Source: Thuidium tamariscinum (taxonomy: Eukaryota > Streptophyta > Bryopsida > Hypnales > Thuidiaceae). From it: a stretch of 64,000 nt of DNA. The position numbers and the translations under genes were made by a program. The DNA is taken from positions 22,327,052 to 22,391,051 of the forward strand of contig OX344755.2 in assembly GCA_947034885.2 (NCBI GenBank), written 5' to 3'. A model generated the notes under the pieces. The model worked only from the letters and a program-made list of their open reading frames with translations. It made no database searches and was not told where the DNA came from. Below, one piece after another: positions 1-12,952 of this stretch; the stretch's first letter is position 1; every line of letters begins with the position of its first letter.

Positions 1-1794
1 TGCGTAGAATTTAGGGTAGAATTTGCACAGTTTTCTTTGATTGTAAAACGTTTGTTTGTAATTATGTGCATCTTTGCTTACATCTTATTTTGTATTTCAT
101 CTCTCAACCTTTCTCTCGATGTACTTTATATAGAGTCTGGGAGAATGAGCATCGTGGATATCCAACATCATCCAACATTTAGGGCATCAGGACCAGTTCC
201 AAAGTGTCTAAAGAATGTTATGAAATTATGTATTGGCAACTTGCAGTAGGTATTTTGATGCAGTCTTGTCACGCACCTTATTCAACTTTGTCAAAGATCT
301 TGAAGGGTGTATGTATGGAGTGGGCTTTGGCCGACCAATTATGTTTCCACAATATTTCATTGTACAAATCAAGCTCCACTTTTTGGTTTTAGGTATTTTG
401 CAATCCTTAGTCTTGTCTCGCACATGATTGCATGCTTTTTTAGCACCTTTGGTGCAATTTATGTGTTAAGAATCAACCTTTAATTCTTTGATTTTCTCCT
501 AAGTTTGTTAGGAAGGTCATTGTAACTTGGGCATTGCACAAAGCACTTTCTTTTTGTTCCTACAAAACATCAAAGAAAAAAGGAAGTTGAAGAGGTCTTT
601 GGACTTGGGATGTTTGGAGCTCAAGAATAACCATTCATTATGAAAATGAGCATTTTCTAAGGTTTTGTAAGGTTTCTAAGGATGTCATTTGATTCTTGAT
701 GGCTCTTGACTTCTTGGAAGGTCTTCATAATAATATGTACTTACATTGATACATGTGAAAATGATGTCTCATTAATATCAAAATTAAAAAGAAGAAAATG
801 GTGTTAACAACTTGTATAGGTTCTAAAACAATACCAATATGGGTCTATTGAACCAAATTCTCGTAAAGTAGTTTTGTGTATAAGACTTGTATCTATTTGA
901 GTGAAGTGTTTGAATCTCATTGACTATTGGCACATCATTTATTTCTTCTTGATATTGGATATTCATTTATTTTAGAATGATATTCTTTTGATTAATATCA
1001 CCATATTTTTCTTGAGATTCCATTTTAAGATATCCAATTTCAAATTAAGTATTTTAAAGACAAGATTTTAGACTCAAGATTGCATAGGATATTTAAAAAG
1101 AAAGAAACAATAGGATTCAACATTCAACACATATGGTGAAGTTTGACACCTATTGTTTTGATTGGTTTAGTTCTACATTCATTAACTTAATTGATTCCAT
1201 TTTGATGAAGAAAAATATTGGCATATAGAAAAAGAAAAATATTGAGTGCCTTGAGGTTCTAGGATATAGTTTATAAATACATAGTTTGTTGCTTATTTCT
1301 ATACATGATGATTATATCAATTGTGGATACCTAAAATTTTTTAACTTTAAAATCTAGTTTTTATATTACACACCAAATTACATGGGTTGGTATAACAATA
1401 TTAAAGTCCCTTGAATATTATTTAAAGTAGGAAAAAAATAAATTTATATAGGGGCTTAAAAGTTTAAAGTTAAATGGGGCCTTTTTAGAATTGTTCAACA
1501 ATTGTCAATAACTTTGGTCAATGGCATTATACTCATCCCAAACAATTTTGTATAGCAATTGAGTTTTTCTTCTAAGTATATTGTTTTAGTACTTTGTATC
1601 AAAACAAATTCTTTCATTGAAATAATATCAAAAGCTGTGCCATTTACAATAATGATTTTTATAAATTAAACTAAACAAAAACAACACTATTGTTGCTATG
1701 ATCATAGAGATGCTTGCACAAAGGCCATTCTTGATCTAATAATTTTAAAGATTATCTCTTTGATAGAAATCACATTTGGATTTATATGAAGCCT
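1..1794. other. AT-rich DNA without a recognisable gene
   Basis: Only short, stop-rich reading frames without conserved motifs are present, and base composition is strongly AT-rich. I see no RNA gene, transposase or terminal repeat here. The stretch resembles decayed plant intergenic DNA. Confidence 0.6.
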
Positions 1795-2655
1795 TTAATC
1801 CCTAAGGTTCCATGACTATATATTTACCAAAAATACTCCAAAACTACCATTTCTAGTACAACTACCAAATTTTTAAAAAAAAACAATTTTTCACATGTAA
1901 CCATAGGATCTTGTAGTATGATGTCTTAACAACATGTTGTAAGAATTTCAAAAACTCTCACTATGTGGATCAAAAGATATGAGCATTCAAATTCACCAAA
2001 ACAATTTTTTCAATCCTGTAGAAAACCAAGCAGCTGCACTTCACAAGCTTACTTTTCAATGAAAAATGTTGAAAATGGTGGTGCTTCTTTGAATACCATT
2101 TCCCAAGCAAGTTGGCTAGATGCTTGTAAATTTTTACATCATTTGGAGTTTTATAACATATAGGAAAAAAATAGTAAGTAGAAAAAAATAGACAATGATT
2201 TGAAATACTAAATTGTTAAGAATTTAATTATGGAATTGAAAAATGCCAATCCCAATAGTTCTAATGTTGTAATAATCAATCTACATCCTAGTATTTTATT
2301 TTTTTTCAAAAATATTGAAATTTGAGTTAAATAAATGACTTCAAAGTATTTTTGTAGTTGGGAATCAATAATTGCCCACAAACAAAAAAACCTCATAACT
2401 ATTGACTTTTTGATTGAAATGAAATGATTCAAAGCTTTCTACATATATGTAAATGAAGAAAACCAATTTCAAATTTTTATTTTTGAAAAAAGTGATATTT
2501 TTGGATCTGCCCGAACTGCCTAGCTACAAAAAAATAACATATTAGGCCATAACTTTTTACTCATATTTTCAAATGTCATGAAATTTGATACACATGAAGA
2601 TATTCCTTGTTCCCACCTTCTATTAAAATTTCAACTTAACCCCTAAAGCCCCTAT
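1795..2655. mobile_element. Degenerate piggyBac-type MITE copy
   Basis: The left edge reads TTAATCCCTAAGG, close to the TTAACCCCTAAAGG ends of the better copies at 18,610 and 58,717. The interior keeps family landmarks in the same order: a CCATAGGATCTTG block near 1,903, a GATATGAGCATTCAAA block near 1,975, and a GCCATAACTTTT block near 2,545. The right edge is unclear. A TTAACCCCTAAAGCCCC motif lies at 2,636, but in the orientation of a left end, so the copy is probably rearranged. There is no coding capacity. Confidence 0.5.
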
Positions 2656-3950
2656 GTTTTTTGGCATTATAAATTTTTTAGGCACCTCACTATGAATGGA
2701 GTTTTTATTTTTTTTCGCTGAAATTTTCACACAAGATGTGCCCAAGGAGTAGCTTTAAGGCCCAATAATTTTTGTAACTTTTGACTCTGTGGTTAAAAAG
2801 TTATGGCATGATATGTTGTTTTCTTTACTCGAAGGGCAGCCCAGGCAGCTGAAAAACCTTTTTTTTTCAAAAGTAGAGAACTATAGTGGAATTATTAAAT
2901 TATTAGAAATAATTATAAGAAATTCCAATATTCTCATTTTTAATTTTTAAAACTATAGATATTCTATTTGAATCCAAAAAAATTCCAAATTAGACTCTTA
3001 AGCTCCATTTATTGTTACAACTTACAATATTAGTCATTAATAGTATCAATGAAAGCAAAAAAATAGGGAGATATGGAATACAAGGGATCCTAAGAATTCC
3101 TCATTGAAGATCAATTAGATCATAAAAGTATTGCCAAATATTTTTTAATACACTTTTGATGCAAAATATTGGTAAAAATGACAATTCATAGTTTCATTAG
3201 AAGACTTTTTTTATAGTTGAAATTATTTTTATTATTAATGATAAAATAATTTTTCATCTATTTTGACATGCATTTTAAATTGAGGAATACAACGAGGGAA
3301 TATACATGTCACCATATATTCTAAAAATTTATAGACCTAACCTTAGGTGCGTTATTTGATCTAGAGGCATCTTGAAAGTATAACATCTTGATTTTTCATG
3401 ATAGGGCTTTTCAATGTAAGAGGAATGAAGAGTTATACATTAATTGCAACGACATTAGCTATGTGAACATTGAAATACTAAAATAAGAGCCTTCAACATA
3501 TATATACATAATGATAAATATCCTACAACAATTGAAGGTGATTATAACATAAAGATCTATAGTGTAGGTATTTGTAACATAGGTGCTCTATATTCATGAA
3601 AGGCTTATATAATATACACACTTATATTATAGGTATAATTCTTCTAGATTCATCTACACATGATCCTAGACACACATAATAGTAACTCACCATTAATTGC
3701 AAGAAGGGAATCAAATTGGTTGGCTAGTCAAAAAATTTAAAGAAAACTTGAGATAAAAAAAAGTAAGAGAGGCAAGCTTTCAACTTTCCAAAATCTATTC
3801 TTAACATGATCTTTTGGAATTCTTCAAGTTTGACAACTAGACAAATGCCCTTCTTTCCTATTCATCTAGAAATGAAGCGATCATGAAACATCAACAAAGC
3901 AATTCTAATTCTCAAAATTTTTAAAATACATTTCCAATTGCACCCATAGA
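2656..3950. other. AT-rich spacer with an old dispersed repeat
   Basis: No gene is seen. The stretch at about 3,480-3,640 (centred on ATCCTACAAC and TTGAAGGTG) resembles, in opposite orientation, the stretch at about 6,950-7,080. This indicates an old dispersed repeat flanking the CPBP gene region. Confidence 0.4.
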
Positions 3951-3979
3951 ACTTTACACCTATCTTTATTATACTACAC

Positions 3980-4910
3980 TACACGAACGGACCCTTTTCT
4001 TTAAATTGTCCTTTCTTTTGAAAATGTCCTTTTTGAATGGCATTCTTCATTCCCTATCCGAACGACTTGGACTCTTCCTCCAACGAGAAGCGAAACGGAT
4101 ATGGTGCAGACTGGAAAGGCAAACACGGTCACTTCTGATTTGCCCGCGCCATGGCCCCCTCTCCTACACAAGCGAATTCCTCCTTCCCCACACATTTGTA
4201 GCTGCTCAGAATCATGCTTGCGAGTTTCGAATTTTGAAGCACTGATTGCGCAATGGAAGTACCATTCGGCGACCCCTCAATTCGCAAATGTATGCTTAGT
4301 CATTCAATTTCTTCATTAGAATCCCAGCTGATTAGATTTAGTCTTGTGGGTTTCTAATTCTTGGTTTGGATTTCTGGGGGATTAAAGCGCATTGGAAGCT
4401 TCGTCCGTGACGCTTCAATTATGTAGATTCTCAAAATTTTGCGTGTTTTGTGAACTTTTCTCTTTCTCTGGAGTGCTTGTGAGGGGCTCGCGGTGCAATT
4501 TGCTGAAGAGAGGAGCGCATGCGTGTTGTCGAGACATGTGTCGCGCCTCCTTGGGAAGAAAGTTTGCGGACAATCGACAGGGCAGACGGAAGCTAAGTTT
4601 CAGGGTTGTGGCAAGCGAGCAAGCTGCAGCGGTGAATTCGAACAACCTCTGTGCAGATGGGTTTTGCGAAACTAGGGTTCGTGTTTTCTCTCGAGATTTT
4701 GAGCCAGAGCTCGCTCTATCTGTCTCAAATCTTGCAAATGTCTTCAATCTTACCCCTGGAATGCCCACTCTTTCACTATGACGCCGTTTGAGAATCGTGC
4801 TACAGCCGATCGATGATACTTTGGCAAGTGTGCAAGGCATTCGAGTATCGGGAATGTCATTTCAGGGAAGCTCTCCTAGTCAAGAGGTCTCAGTGTGCTG
4901 ATTTTCAAGC
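3980..4910 (+). promoter_or_regulatory. Presumed promoter and 5' leader of the CPBP gene, possibly with an upstream exon
   Basis: GC content rises abruptly from about 3,980 and stays high up to the CPBP start, as expected for a genic region. A plus-strand frame (first ATG near 4,533, stop near 4,781) encodes about 80 residues. It is Arg/Ser-rich, acid-poor at the start and contains RKLSFRVVASEQ, which looks like a plastid transit peptide with a V-x-A cleavage region. It is not in one open frame with the CPBP sequence, because an in-frame TGA lies just before ATG 4,911. It could join only by splicing, which I could not settle. Confidence 0.35.
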
Positions 4911-5708
4911 ATGGGCATAGGCGTGGACGAGCTCCTCCGCTTCATGCCCTGGATCCTCACCATCATCTGCGCCAATGTGGTCCACTACCGCTCTCTCTGG
5001 GCAGCCCGCGCCACAGAGCGCAAGCGCATCCGCAAGCCCAGCGACCACGACGCCCCAGGACCGCATCCCCCCCACGAGCTTCTCACCTTCGACCTCATGC
5101 AGTCGCCCATCATGCGCAAGGCTCGGTACAAGATTAAGCTCCTGCGCTACATCGCCACCTCGCTCTACATTCTCCTCTTCCACCGCTTCATACCTGAACT
5201 TCACGAGCCCTACTCCGTGAACTCGGTCACCCTGGAGTGCTTCATCGTGGGCGCCCTCAGTGGACTCATTACCGTGTACTTGAATGAGAATCAGGACGAA
5301 GCCATGCGTACTCTGTGGCGCCCCGGCCATGATTTTGAATCGGGGTTGGTGGGGGATACGTGGGACATGCTGCGTCTCGTGGGGTCGTCGTTGGCGGTGC
5401 CAGTGGAGGAGGAGCTCTTCTACCATAGCTGGATGTTTCGGTATATAGTGATGGCGCGCAAGGGCGAGTATGAGAGCTTTGTGGATGTGCCGTTCTGGGA
5501 GTGGAACTGGGTGGCGTGGGTGGCGTCGAATGGTGTGAAGGGGATTTATAATGGCAAGGAATGGCAGAGCTACTTTATCAGTGGGCTGCTCTTTCAGTGG
5601 ATGATTGGAAGGCGAGGATTGTTTTTGGATGGTTTGATTACGCATTCGGTATCCAATCTCACGGTGGGGGGCTGGGTATTGGCCACCAATCAGCGGCAGT
5701 ATTGGTGA
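4911..5708 (+). CDS. CPBP/CAAX-protease-like integral membrane protein
   Basis: This intronless frame of 265 residues starts at ATG 4,911, just after an in-frame TGA. It resembles the CPBP (CAAX prenyl protease and bacteriocin-processing) membrane metalloprotease family, whose plant members act in plastid or ER membranes. Hydrophobic segments lie near residues 10-30, 75-95, 105-125, 155-165, 195-210 and 220-252. Motif 1 reads EEELFYH (166-172), with His where the family usually has Arg in EExxxR. Motif 2, normally FxxxH, appears as WVASN (203-207), lacking the His. Motif 3 HSVSN (245-249) fits HxxxN/D. Protease activity is therefore doubtful, and a scaffold role is possible. Codon use is GC-rich, unlike the AT-rich surroundings. 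It is the best candidate for a host gene here. The start could lie upstream if a transit-peptide exon is spliced on. Confidence 0.75.
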   Translation: MGIGVDELLRFMPWILTIICANVVHYRSLWAARATERKRIRKPSDHDAPGPHPPHELLTFDLMQSPIMRKARYKIKLLRYIATSLYILLFHRFIPELHEPYSVNSVTLECFIVGALSGLITVYLNENQDEAMRTLWRPGHDFESGLVGDTWDMLRLVGSSLAVPVEEELFYHSWMFRYIVMARKGEYESFVDVPFWEWNWVAWVASNGVKGIYNGKEWQSYFISGLLFQWMIGRRGLFLDGLITHSVSNLTVGGWVLATNQRQYW

Positions 5709-5719
5709 CAGGAAACGGA

Positions 5720-5915
5720 GGAGTAGTCTAGAGAGAGACTTGCACATGTGTGGGTTGGGGATTGCAAACAAGCGGACCAGGATAAGTGTAGAGAGACTTG
5801 CTTGTTTTTTTTTCGGGAATCAAAGAGAAGTCTAGAGACAAACTTGCACATGTGTACTTCGGTGACTGCAAACAAGCTGACGAAGATAAGACCAGAGAGA
5901 GACTTGCGTAGGGTT
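5720..5915. repeat. Imperfect direct repeat in the CPBP 3' flank
   Basis: Two copies of a roughly 75-bp unit follow the CPBP stop. Each contains GAGACTTGCACATGTGT or a close variant, then GACTGCAAACAAGC or a variant, then a second AGAGAGACTTGC. The copies begin near 5,730 and 5,832. They probably form part of the 3' untranslated region or its flank. No function is evident. Confidence 0.6.
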
Positions 5916-8900
5916 GGGGGCTTCTTTCAAGTTCTTATCCTGCTAGAGTTGCAGCTGCAAATTGTGTCGACCATGGTGATCGCCGAGTTTCAACAAACTG
6001 TTCCCAAGGAGCCACAAAGATGCTGACTTTGTTCAATCGAAAAGATCAACCGGTGTCAAGAGCAGGTTTTTTCGTCCGCCATGACAGCATTGGTAGCCGT
6101 ACCTTAGAATGCACGTGAATATAGTTGAACTTGATTCCACATTCGACGGCATTGTACCATCGTCTGAGGTCATGGATTGTTATCGTCACCTAATTTTGTA
6201 GCAATATTTCCAGGATTGAAGAATGATTAGATTTGAGAGGAAAATCAAATGGATTGCAGGCCTCTGAATCCTCCCCTCGGATCAGTGTTGAATCTAGCAG
6301 CTAGATACGATACTAGATGTTTTGCACCGATTCTGCAAAACTTTGTACAACGTGTTCACAAATTTGCACTTCGCGTACTAGGAAGACAACCTTGAATGTA
6401 AAGGAGACCAATGCAATGTGTGTTGCATGTTGGGAGCTTTTCTTTATGAAGAAGGAAGAATCTGGACCGTCTCACAAGGGGCAAATGTGGTTTGATTTCC
6501 AAAGTAAATGCTGAATGTTTCTTGTTTGATTGAACTCCAAAGATTTTATCTTCCAATTTTTTCTTTCGCTAGAAGAGTGCTTAGCAATGCTAGTTAATTT
6601 CATGCGGTAGCACGGTATGAAGATTTTGCTTAGAGAACTCTGATGCTGCCATATCTCAAACAAAATTAAGGTATGGTCCTTGCATTCAAAATGTGATAGC
6701 ATATGAAATACATTAGAATTAGAAATGCCAAAAGTTGAATCAAGCATATAGAAAGAAAGATATTGAAGATGGATCATAGTTCTTGTCACGCGGACTATCC
6801 TTGCATGGTTGATGAAAGTCATACAAGCCTATTTATCAACTTCACTTGATCAACATTTTGTTGGATGGCAACCCTTGAATAAGGATTGCTACTAGTATGT
6901 GAGCCTAGGAGCTTGAGTCCATGAACCTAAAAAACCATATACTTTATGTTATAGGTGTTTATATTATAGGAATTGTCAATGATAATATTGTAACTATGTT
7001 ATAGACACCTATAGGTGTTTATATTATAAGCACCTTCAGTGGTTGTAGGATATCTACTTATATATATGCTCAAGGTTCACATGTTCACATTTTCATGCTC
7101 ACATACTAGCATCATTGTTCTTGAATGAGTACCAAATTTTGTAAAGAGAAGTCATAACATGTAACTTCAAAGAATAGTATAAGGGCCATCAACATTTGGA
7201 TATAAGTTGTACAATACACTTTAGCTAATATGTCTTTGTAATATTAGATGCAAAAATTACATCCATTATTTGTCTAGGAAGCATTCATTATTCAATTTTG
7301 AACAAAGTTTTTAATAAATAATTCAATACAATAGCCATCCTTATGTAATGAATTTTAGCATGAATATTTTGCAACACCTATTCATGACATATTTATTCAA
7401 CTACAAGACCATACTAGGCTTTTTCTTGACATTCAATAGTCCCAACAGGACTCAAGTGTACTAAAAATGAAAATGGGCCAAACAGGAAATGTGCTGGGTA
7501 GAAAAAAATATGGGAATCTTTTGGAAATTTCACCAATCCTCTGGATGGGCCTGGATGGGGAAGGGCTCTCTCTAGCTCGAACTTTTAGCATATAAGATAC
7601 AATGTTTTACAAATCCCACTTTGCACAGAGTTGAACCTGTGTGGAACCGAATACATCAGGTTGGTTTGTTTTTTGACTTTCTGGTGCCAGATTGTGTAAG
7701 GATGTGCCAACAATAGCTCAAATTTTTCATTTGTCCTATGACAACAAAGGTGGCATAAGCGCTAAAACAGGCACTTTGGTGAGTCTGTTTGGGCTGCAGC
7801 TACTTCTCACCCGCTTGCTTCTTTGCTGACATTACAGTTGGAAAAAAAATTCTAAGGCATGGTCTTTGTGATATTCCGCAGTTATTGAAGTATGGTAGTG
7901 AGTGATTAATAAATAGAGCAAGAATAGGCGTCAAGAAAAAAATGAATCATACGTGTCAAATAGGCGTAAGAGGACGTGCACATGAAATTGTGTAAATGAC
8001 AGTTAGGGCCTTAAACCTATAGTAAAGCCTTGTCAATGTCCATGCCAACTTTTTCCTAAATGTGTATGCAAAGTTTAATCACAATATAATATGTGAAGTG
8101 TTGACGTTGCTTCTAGTAGATTCAACATCAATTGTTTTAGCTCATTAGGAGCGAGCACCACTAGAAATCTCAATGGGTCAAGGAACTTCTCATTTCAATT
8201 TCTTCCAGTCACTATATGCACACACAAGTATTGGTCTGTCCAAGAGACGCTTCGTTGTCTCATGCCACGAACTACCAGTGATTGCAAGTTCTCCATCTTG
8301 GAAGACAATCTTTGTTCAATGAAATGGGCACCTCCTTCACGTACTAGTCTTGAAGTTCTCTTTGTTGCGTATTTTTCAAAAAAATTGTGCAACTCCTAAT
8401 AGCAATGAAAATAGAGTTCTATGCTAATACAAGGCCCGGCCCATTACAGTCAACACCTTGCCTATGGTGGTCAAACCTTATAATCCTTGCATTGCCTCCA
8501 CAATAGAGAATAACCCTCATGTCTATACATTTGATTTAGCCTACCCCTTAAGATCATACGACTCGATTTTGTGTTGCATGCTTGACGTCTTCATGTTATA
8601 GCCAAGAAGATTTTCAAGTTTTAGCAGTAGTTCCACGTCTTTGCATGACTTTGTTTGTTAAATGGTGAAAAGACATTTTTCAATAAATTAGTGATGGATG
8701 AAGGTAATTAGGAGAATTAGTTAGTTAGAAAGTGAATAATAGGCAAATTAGGATTTGGCTCTTTTCTTTCTTTCTTCCTCTTGTACTTGGTGTATTTTGG
8801 AGGATGGGGGGAGAAATGAGAGAAAAAAATGCAGCAAGTATTAGATTAAGAAGTAGAATGAATAGGGAGCAATGATAGGACAATTTTTTGAGTAGGTTTT

Positions 8901-9180
8901 AATCATTTCATGAGGGGAGATGGCTGAAAAAGATAAATTAGTAAGGTCAAATGAAAAGTTGGTGTTGAGGGAAGAAGGAAAAGTTAAGGTTTGGAAGACT
9001 TGGAAAGAACTACCAACTTTGATGAGTTGTAGAGGACAATTGACTTAAGATTTGGAACTAAAAATTAGAAGAGAGTTGTGCCTTCAAATCAAATTTCAAT
9101 CAAGACCAATCTCGCCCAATTTGGAGCTTGGACATGGTGGTGGTGGTGAATTTTGTTGCGGGAAGTTTGCTATTGTAGAA
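5916..9180. other. Mostly AT-rich DNA, no gene recognised
   Basis: The first several hundred bases are more balanced in composition and may be 3' flank of the CPBP gene. From about 6,600 the sequence becomes AT-rich with short, uninformative frames. Small repeats of TATAGGTGTTTATATTATA occur at 6,951 and 7,010. No transposon ends or RNA genes were identified. Confidence 0.5.
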
Positions 9181-9837
9181 AGGTGATTGTACGAAACACT
9201 TGTACTATTTGTTGCATTTTGCAACAATATTCAAGATTTTTTTTGGAATACTATAAATTTAGAAAAATAATTTAAAATTTTTAAGAAAATATGACTTACG
9301 AATACACCTTTAAGACAAAGGTACCTATGGAAGGAGTTGTATAGAAAAATTCTCTAAGTAGGAGAACTTGAAAAGTGCCAAACCTCAAGAAAATACATAT
9401 CTTCATGTTTTAATTAGGAAAAAATAGTAAAAATAAGTAAATACAAAAAGTAAAGAGTATCCATTAGCAACAAATCTATGGAAATGGTCATTCACCAAAA
9501 AAACCACTAAAATAATATTTCATATGTTTCAAAATTTAAGCAAAAAGAAGCTCATTTTGTAGACTTCTACACCACATAAAATTAACTATTTTCAAAAATC
9601 CTTCCTTGGAGAGCAAGAAGTCTGTTAGAAGACCATCTCATCCAAATTTCATTTCAAAATCATTAAGGATTATCTTTTTGAAATTATAAAAAAAATTACA
9701 TAAAGTATATGATAGTCATGAGTGCCTTTCCTAGAAATCTTGAGTCATTGGAGCAAAAGTACAAAAATTATGGCCAAAAAATAGATTAGCATGAGGCATG
9801 TGATGGAAAATAATACAATTGTTTCATACAATCACCT
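9181..9837. mobile_element. MITE, family X, copy 1
   Basis: Terminal inverted repeats read AGGTGATTGTACGAAACAC at the left and the inverted form ending CAATCACCT at the right, enclosing 657 bp of AT-rich, non-coding DNA. The interior carries CTAAGTAGGAGAACTTG and TGCCAAACCTCAAG, shared nearly word for word with the copy at 15,847-16,568. No target duplication is clear, so I do not assign a superfamily. Confidence 0.7.
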
Positions 9838-11220
9838 AGGATTTTAAAGCTATGACTTTGGACAACAACTTCGGGAAATAGGTAGAGTGCGATGAGATGA
9901 ATTTTAGAAGAAAAAGAGATAAAGAGGTTAACTTTAAAAAAAACCCATTCATGGGTCATTTAGAGCTTAGATGAATCTATAGCAGCCATTTTTCCAATAG
10001 GAGGTCTACTACCTTAGAAAAAAGCCCAATTGAAGGTTTTGGATGGAACTTTGCCCAATTATTATTGAATGCTTGCAATTTTCGTTGCATTGATTCATGG
10101 ATCGCTTTGCGAATGCATGTGTTACTAAATTGGATGTTTGAGAATGCATAAAAATTGAATTTTTAGAGTTTGGGGGCATATCCGCACATGTAGAAGAATT
10201 GTTCTAATTGAATCAAGATTAGGATTTGAGGGATCAATTGTTTGGCATGAAAAGCACATTTTAAGGGTCAAAAAAGGAAATTCCTTAACATTGCATAGAG
10301 AACATTAAATAGAAGGGATAAATGCAAAGAAATGTATGACAATTGGAGTGTTGGTTTATTGAAGATGTGCTGGAATTAGTTTGAAGGATCCATTTTGGGC
10401 CATTTGAGGCCTTCATTTGCACATTTGAGGTAGATTTTTGCCTTAGGTACAATCCCTTTCTAATCCATGGCTTAAATTTAATGATGAAAATGGTTAGGAG
10501 GGTGTTTGGGAGAAAAAGACAAGAGTTGTCCCTTCCAAAGTAGTGTCATTCAAGCACAATTTTATCACATCACTTGTAGAAGTCCATTGCTTGGAGGCAT
10601 CTTAGATTAGAATTCCATACACTCCTCCTCAACCCAACTTTTGGGGTGGATTTTGCCTCATGGTGAATTTCACTCACAAACACCCTCTTGTTCTTCTTAT
10701 CCTAGAAGATCTAGTTTCAAGGCACAAGCAGGCTTCCAACTACTTCCGTCATGAAGGATAGCATCTTGTTGTTTATAGCTCTATCTCTACTTTGTCCATT
10801 TGGCGGCCGCCCTCTCATTGCATAGCTAAGGTAGAACCATCCATCTTGACCAGCGCCCCATAGCTAACCTATAGATTCATTAATGTATTTCCAATCAAGG
10901 CTAGAATATGTTTTCTTGTCCTTTTCAAAGTTGAGACTAAAAATTCATGATACATGTTCCGAAGTAGTGAACAAGAAAGTAGGAAACGATGAGTGGGAAA
11001 GTAGTTTTTCGAATGATTGGATTTTGATGAGTCTAGCTAGAGGTTGGCTATGAGTTCAACGCACTTTATGCCTTTCAAAATTCATAGTAATTTCAATTCA
11101 TGTGATAAAATTACCAAAGTTTTTGCAATCTCCATCATTTCTATCATTGCACCTTTGAAAATATTTGTTTTGCCTTACACTAAACCAAATCATATTTACA
11201 ATACCTTAAATGATTGGTTA
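9838..11220. other. AT-rich spacer
   Basis: No supported gene. A slightly less AT-rich patch at about 10,600-10,870 contains no long frame. No terminal repeats were recognised. Confidence 0.5.
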
Positions 11221-11331
11221 TGGGTTATGTACTTGCCACAATCTAGTGTGAAGATATCTTCATGTTTTCATCTATGGGTTATGTACTTGCCACAATCTAG
11301 TGTGAAGATATCTTCATGTTTTCATCTATGG
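11221..11331. repeat. Perfect 54-bp tandem duplication
   Basis: The unit from 11,221 to 11,274 is repeated without change from 11,275 to 11,328, and the next three bases also match. The identity suggests a recent duplication, by slippage or by repair of a break. It lies about 80 bp from the left end of a TTAA-ended element. Confidence 0.95.
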
Positions 11332-11407
11332 AATATGACTTGCCAGCATTTATGGTCTTAGTTGACAAAGTTTCATTTGACATTTGTGCTTTTTTTTTAA
11401 TATCCCT

Positions 11408-12370
11408 TTAACCCATAAAGGCCCAAAAAAGCCTTTTGGGAGTTAAAAACATCATTGCTTCTAAAATATTATAGGTCTAAATGTCACTAGGTATGGAAAT
11501 TTCAACCATACAATCTTGTAATGTACATATTGTAGATGACATGAATCAAATTTGGAGTCATTTGGTCACATAGTAAGATTAATCTTGAGATTATGATGTT
11601 TTAGTATTGAGAAAAGATGAAAAAACACATTTGGAGGTCAAATTTGAATTCTAGACCTACTCAAATGAAAGACTTTGAACTTAAAAGTGCTTCAACTTCA
11701 CCATACAAACACATTTATTTGTTGAAGAAAAATATCATTCAATTGACTCATTGTGTTTGCAAAATGGCTTTGAAATGTCAAAGAATAGTTGCAAAAAAAA
11801 ACAAGGCTAAACCTCCTTCTACTAAAATGCCTATATATCACTCATAACTTCTTGGATTGATATAAAATTTTAGCCACACTAACAAGATAATGTGGCTAAA
11901 ACTTATTAAAAACAGATACTATGTGAAGAAAAAACAAGCTACCAAAATTCACTATAATCTAAAAACATCTGGATTTTGAACTTTGAATTGCTCAAAAGTC
12001 GAAATCAAATTGGTTTGACATGAAGATTTGACAACAATAAGTAGACTTCTATAGAAACATACCACAACAAGTTTTATTCCAAAAAAACATTGGATGAAGG
12101 ACATACAAGCCCCCAAAGTTGTAACCATCAAAATACAATTTGGTACATTTTGAAATTGAACCTATGAACTTCAAATGGATTCCAAAAAATCAATACATCT
12201 TTGATCAATCTAATCTGAAAACTTCATAATACAAACTAGAAGAAAGAGCACAAATTTTCCAACAAGTTTTAATGAATTTGGACATTGGATGCAAAAGATC
12301 TTACAACACTTCACGTGGGACTTATAGAATGAAAGGACACTTTTGGCCTTTTGGGGAATTGAGGGGTTAA
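11408..12370. mobile_element. piggyBac-type MITE, diverged copy
   Basis: The element is 963 bp between TTAA tetranucleotides. The left end reads TTAACCCATAAAGGCCC and the right end, read inward, TTAACCCCTCAATTCCCC. A small hairpin (GGCCCAAAAAAGCC) lies just inside the left end. TTAA target duplications and CCC-starting ends are hallmarks of piggyBac transposons. The interior is non-coding and AT-rich, so it would need a transposase supplied in trans. Confidence 0.65.
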
Positions 12371-12952
12371 GAGTGACCTATCCACAAATCTAGACTTTGC
12401 ATCAATGGTGGGAATTCAAGAGTGATCAATTCATGGCATATATAATTGAGTTATTGAGATACTATTGTTCTATTGTTGCACTGTCTATGCATATAGTATC
12501 ATTAGTTGAAATTTGAGGCCTTTGAAAGATTGCAAGAACTTTCCTAGATTGTAGGAGCATGGAAATTGTTTCAAAGAACACAGAATTGCAAAATCCTACG
12601 TAATTGAGAGACTGCCATGTCATTAAATTATTATTTTTTTGAATTTTCTTTCACATTTTAGCTAAGGTTGGTTTGTTAGAGAGCATGACATTGCAACATG
12701 GAGATGTCATGCAACATCCAATAGACCCTCTACAACATCCCAAAAAGTCAACATAAAGTTGATTTTAAAATAAATGATTAGAAATTTAAAATTTTGACAA
12801 ATTTAAGTTTGGTATCAATTAAGTGTCTCGATTTTATGATTACATATTACATTCTAAATTTAGGTTCATAGTTATAGTAAAATTTTCATATTTTTGAGCT
12901 GCTAAAAATGAACTTTTGCGATGAGCTACGACACCTTAGTGACAAGTTATCA
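12371..12952. other. AT-rich spacer between two repeats
   Basis: About 580 bp with no open frame of note and no recognisable repeat ends. Confidence 0.5.

Noticed and set aside
4415-4840. 141-codon minus-strand frame
   Set aside because: It overlaps the GC-rich leader of the CPBP gene, carries no motif, and lies opposite the transit-like plus-strand frame.
4905-5771. 288-codon minus-strand frame opposite the CPBP gene
   Set aside because: It is a shadow of the GC-rich sense frame and has a His/Arg-rich composition with no motif.
11044-11361. 105-codon frame containing a doubled VMYLPQSSVKISS
   Set aside because: The doubling is the 54-bp tandem duplication. The frame has no family resemblance and lies in AT-rich spacer.
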